NCBI GenBank assembly: GCA_934141475.1
Contig: CAKPCG010000037.1
Span: forward strand, 1 to 13,881
Reading direction: 5' to 3'
Origin: an uncultured Clostridia bacterium
GTDB lineage: Bacteria > Bacillota > Clostridia > TANB77 > CAG-508
DNA: 13,881 nucleotides
Within the stretch, counting starts at the first letter, position 1, and every line of letters starts with the position of its first letter. Made by a program: the position numbers and the translations under genes. Shown in pieces: positions 11,977-13,881 of this stretch. A model generated the notes under the pieces. That model saw only the letters and a list, made by a program, of their open reading frames with translations, did no database searches and was not told where the DNA came from.

Positions 11977-13291
11977 ATGAAAAATATAAGAAAACAAGAA
12001 AATGGAATAACACTAATTGCATTAGTAGTAACAATAATAGTTTTGCTAATTTTAGCACGGAATAAGTATAGCGATGTTAACAGGACAAAATGGAATACTA
12101 AATAGGGCAGCAGAAGCAAAGGAAAAAACAGGAGTAGCAAAAGAAGATGAAAGTCAAAAATTAAAAGGATATGAAGATACAATAAGCCAATATTCTCCAA
12201 GTTCAAATGGAGGAAGTACAGGAGGAGGTTCTGAAGGAGGAAATCCAACAGGAGGAAGTTTACCAAAGGGAACAGGAACAACGCCATATTTGCCAAATAG
12301 CACATTTTCAAAAAAAGAAGGAGATTTAGCAACAGGATTAGTAATAAAAGATAGTAATGATAATGAATATGTATGGGTAGAAGTGCCAACAACAATATAT
12401 TCAGATTCAAAATATAATACAAAAGGAATACCAAGTTCAGCAGAAGATTGGAAAAAAATAAGAGATTGTTTGAAAGCCTATACAGCAGATTATTTAGATT
12501 CATCTGATAAAGATACAAATACAGATGAAACAACGTATTTAGTTGAGTATAAAAATATGTTAAAAAGTGTATATACAAATGGAGGATTTTGGATAGGGAG
12601 ATATGAAGCAGGATTAGAAGAAGGAAAAGATCCTAGAAAATCATATGTAGAAATATCAGAAAGCGAGAAAGCGGTAATAAAGCCAAATATGTATCCATAT
12701 AATTATATAACAAGAGATGAAGCACAAACAATGGCGCAAAAAATGAATTATGGAGATTGTAAAGGAAGTTTAATATTTGTAATACAATGGGATTTAACAT
12801 TAAAATATATTGAAGAAAAGACTGTAGAAGCAGTTGAAGAAGCAAATAAAGATAAAGTAAGAACAGATATAAAAAGAAAATTAACTTCGGATAGTACAGA
12901 AATAGGAAATTATTATAATTCAGCTTTTATATTAAATAGAGGAAAATTTGCACAAGATAATGCGTTAGCAAAATGGTATAATTTTAATAGTGAAGAAAAA
13001 CCAACATTAGTAACAGGAAGCAAGAGGCAAAGTTTAAATACAATATTATTAACAACAGGAGCAACAGAGGCAACAAATTTACAAAATATCTATGATATAG
13101 CAGGAAATGTACGTGAATGGATATTAGATCCGCTCAACGATACTAGCGATGTTAGTGTTAGCATGGGAGGTGGCTGCTTTAGCTTGGGTGATGATTTGGA
13201 AAATCGAGCCAAGGATTGCGTCATCATGTGCACTGATTCTGCCTGTTACAACACCTATGGCGACGGTTTTCGCGTCGGACTATGGAAGTAG
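11977..13291 (+). CDS. DGR target protein 2 (paralogue of target 1), interrupted by a +1 frameshift at CGGA
   Basis: The ATG at 11977 begins MKNIRKQENG then ITLIALVVTIIVLLILA, a prepilin-like helix almost identical to target 1. At 12058-12061 (CGGA) the zero frame would stop within 17 codons. Skipping the C gives ...LILA-GISIAMLTGQNGILNRA, exactly parallel to the target-1 sequence LILA-GISISMLTGENGILNRA. The joined protein is 437 residues. A Gly/Ser-rich linker (GGSTGGGSEGGNPTGGS) and the shared LPKGTGTTPYLPN follow, then the FGE/lectin-fold domain: VWVEVPTTIY, GGFWIGRYEAGLE and NIYDIAGNVREWILD. The diversified end is GGGCF...CYNTYGDGFRVGLWK. It was probably placed here with a duplicated ypeB-SASP junction, since a ypeB scrap and a second SASP lie just downstream. 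Family assignment is firm; whether full-length protein is made depends on the frameshift. Confidence 0.87.
13127..13291 (+). other. DGR variable region VR2
   Basis: From about GATCCGCTCAACGATACTAG to the stop, codons shift to GAT, GTT, AGC, TGC, ATC and TAC types and G+C rises sharply, as in VR1. The 3' invariant part (GGTTTTCGCGTCGGACTATGG) shares only GGTTTTCG with VR1 (GGTTTTCGTCTTTCACTTTA). The two VRs would therefore need different templates, or an old divergence. Boundaries are approximate. Confidence 0.7.
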
Positions 13292-13410
13292 CTTTGAACT
13301 CTGATGGTGAAGAACTAGAATAATAGAATACTAGTTTTATGTACTAAATTGCTCCTCCGTCACAATGGAACTAATAAAGAAATGGAATCTAATAAACAGG
13401 GCAATTTCAT
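13292..13410 (+). other. Post-VR2 element and gene-free spacer
   Basis: CTGATG and AACTAGAATAATAG (13313-13326) repeat the post-VR1 element at the same 21-base distance from the stop. Then AAATTGCTC (13346-13354) can pair with GGGCAATTT (13399-13407) across a loop holding an imperfect direct repeat (AATGGAACTAATAAAG at 13364, AATGGAATCTAATAAAC at 13381). There is no gene. Confidence 0.45.
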
Positions 13411-13455
13411 GATTTAGTTATATATAATACTCCAAATGGTGTATTAACTATGTAA
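13411..13455 (+). pseudogene. Displaced 3' fragment of ypeB
   Basis: GAT TTA GTT ATA TAT AAT ACT CCA AAT GGT GTA TTA ACT ATG TAA encodes DLVIYNTPNGVLTM, the same ending as intact ypeB (ILIVYNTPNGVLTM). No upstream ypeB sequence is present. It uses A/T-rich host synonyms, unlike the ending now attached to ypeB. It is probably the original 3' end, displaced by an insertion or left by a duplication. Confidence 0.75.
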
Positions 13456-13572
13456 AAATAAAATTTAACAGATATTTCGAACTTTAACAAGATTTTTCTT
13501 AATATAAACAAAAATATTGCTAATAATAATCTTGTAGAAAGAAAATAAACTTTCTATAAATGAGGATGGATT

Positions 13573-13748
13573 ATGTCTAAAAATAGTAAGATAATGTCTG
13601 AAAATTTAAAAGAAAAAATAGCAAGAGAATTAGGCGTATATGATCAAGTAAAAAAGATGGTGGATGGGAAAATGTATCATCTAAAACTTGTGGTAATATA
13701 GTTACAAAAGCAATAGAAATTGCAAATAGAAGTGTAAATAGTTATTGA
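13573..13748 (+). pseudogene. Alpha/beta-type SASP copy 2, frameshifted at an A-tract
   Basis: It is nearly identical to copy 1 up to GVYDQVK. There the A-tract has six A (13650-13655) instead of the seven in copy 1 (11623-11629), so the frame ends at 13699-13701 after 42 codons. Restoring one A gives DGGWENVSSKTCGNIVTKAI...NRSVNSY, ending at 13748. It keeps a ribosome site (TGAGGATGG), the leader hairpin and a terminator. Because only one homopolymer base differs, the lesion may be recent, slippage-reversible or a sequencing error. DNA-binding core residues would be missing from the 42-codon product. Confidence 0.7.
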
Positions 13749-13753
13749 TTTAG

Positions 13754-13799
13754 AAAGTTTAAAATATTATTTATTTAATATTTTAAACTTTTTATTTTT
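13754..13799 (+). terminator. Terminator of SASP gene 2
   Basis: AAAGTTTAAAATATTA (13754-13769) and TAATATTTTAAACTTT (13776-13791) form a perfect 16-pair stem with a six-base loop, followed by a T-rich tract. Confidence 0.8.
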
Positions 13800-13803
13800 C
13801 GTA

Positions 13804-13881
13804 GAAAAATAAAAATAAAAATAAAAATAAAAATAAAAATAAAAATAAAAATAAAAATAAAAATAAAAATAAAAATAAAAA
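13804..13881. repeat. AAAAAT hexanucleotide tandem repeat at the window end
   Basis: About 13 uninterrupted copies of AAAAAT run to the last base. If this is a contig end, the repeat probably broke the assembly. No gene is present after the SASP terminator. Confidence 0.85.

Noticed and set aside
13804..13881. CRISPR-like array at the window end
   Set aside because: It is a simple six-base tandem repeat without spacers.

Overview
The window looks like a piece of an uncultured, spore-forming, low-G+C Clostridia (Firmicutes) genome. The A+T-rich coding sequence with AGA/GGA/ATA-type codons, the strong AGGAGG ribosome sites, the conserved order tadA - SRP RNA - dnaX - ybaB - recR, and the spore genes (YpeB, alpha/beta SASPs) all point that way. 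I name no species.

Layout. Positions 1-148 hold the tail of an unidentified protein. Positions 340-3791 hold a diversity-generating retroelement (DGR) cassette: a prepilin-like target protein with a formylglycine-generating-enzyme/C-type-lectin-fold C-terminus and a G+C-rich variable region (VR1), then a MutS-domain-I-like accessory gene, an Avd-like gene and a reverse transcriptase with the DGR SQ and YMDD motifs. I could not find a template repeat (TR). Positions 3898-8063 are a housekeeping block: a consensus promoter, tadA, a membrane-anchored unknown, the SRP RNA with its own promoter, dnaX, ybaB and recR. A bidirectional terminator separates it from two minus-strand genes, a small unknown and a UgtP-like glycolipid glycosyltransferase. 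Positions 9654-11719 carry ypeB, a compositionally foreign small ORF and a SASP gene. Positions 11820-13330 carry a second DGR target paralogue with VR2 and the same kind of leader and post-VR element as the first. It is followed by a displaced 3' scrap of ypeB and a second, frameshifted SASP gene. The window ends in an AAAAAT tandem repeat.

Most striking observation. Three unrelated genes (DGR reverse transcriptase, recR, second prepilin target) are each broken by one extra base, and at all three sites the in-frame sequence is CGG-A. Skipping the C restores the frame and decodes GGA as the Gly expected from the family or paralogue. I found no other in-frame CGG in any coding region of the window, although CGA, CGT and CGC are used for Arg. 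This fits CGG being unassigned and read through by a +1 shift (or CGGA being decoded as a quadruplet). It could also be a systematic sequencing or assembly insertion. Two A-tract indels and one in-frame TAA elsewhere show that either ordinary decay or sequence error is also present.

How the genes would work together: an active DGR copies a TR with adenine-directed errors into the VRs of the two prepilin-like surface proteins, varying their ligand-binding faces. With no visible TR and with lesions in all three DGR helper genes, the cassette here is either decaying, recoded, or dependent on a TR elsewhere in the genome.
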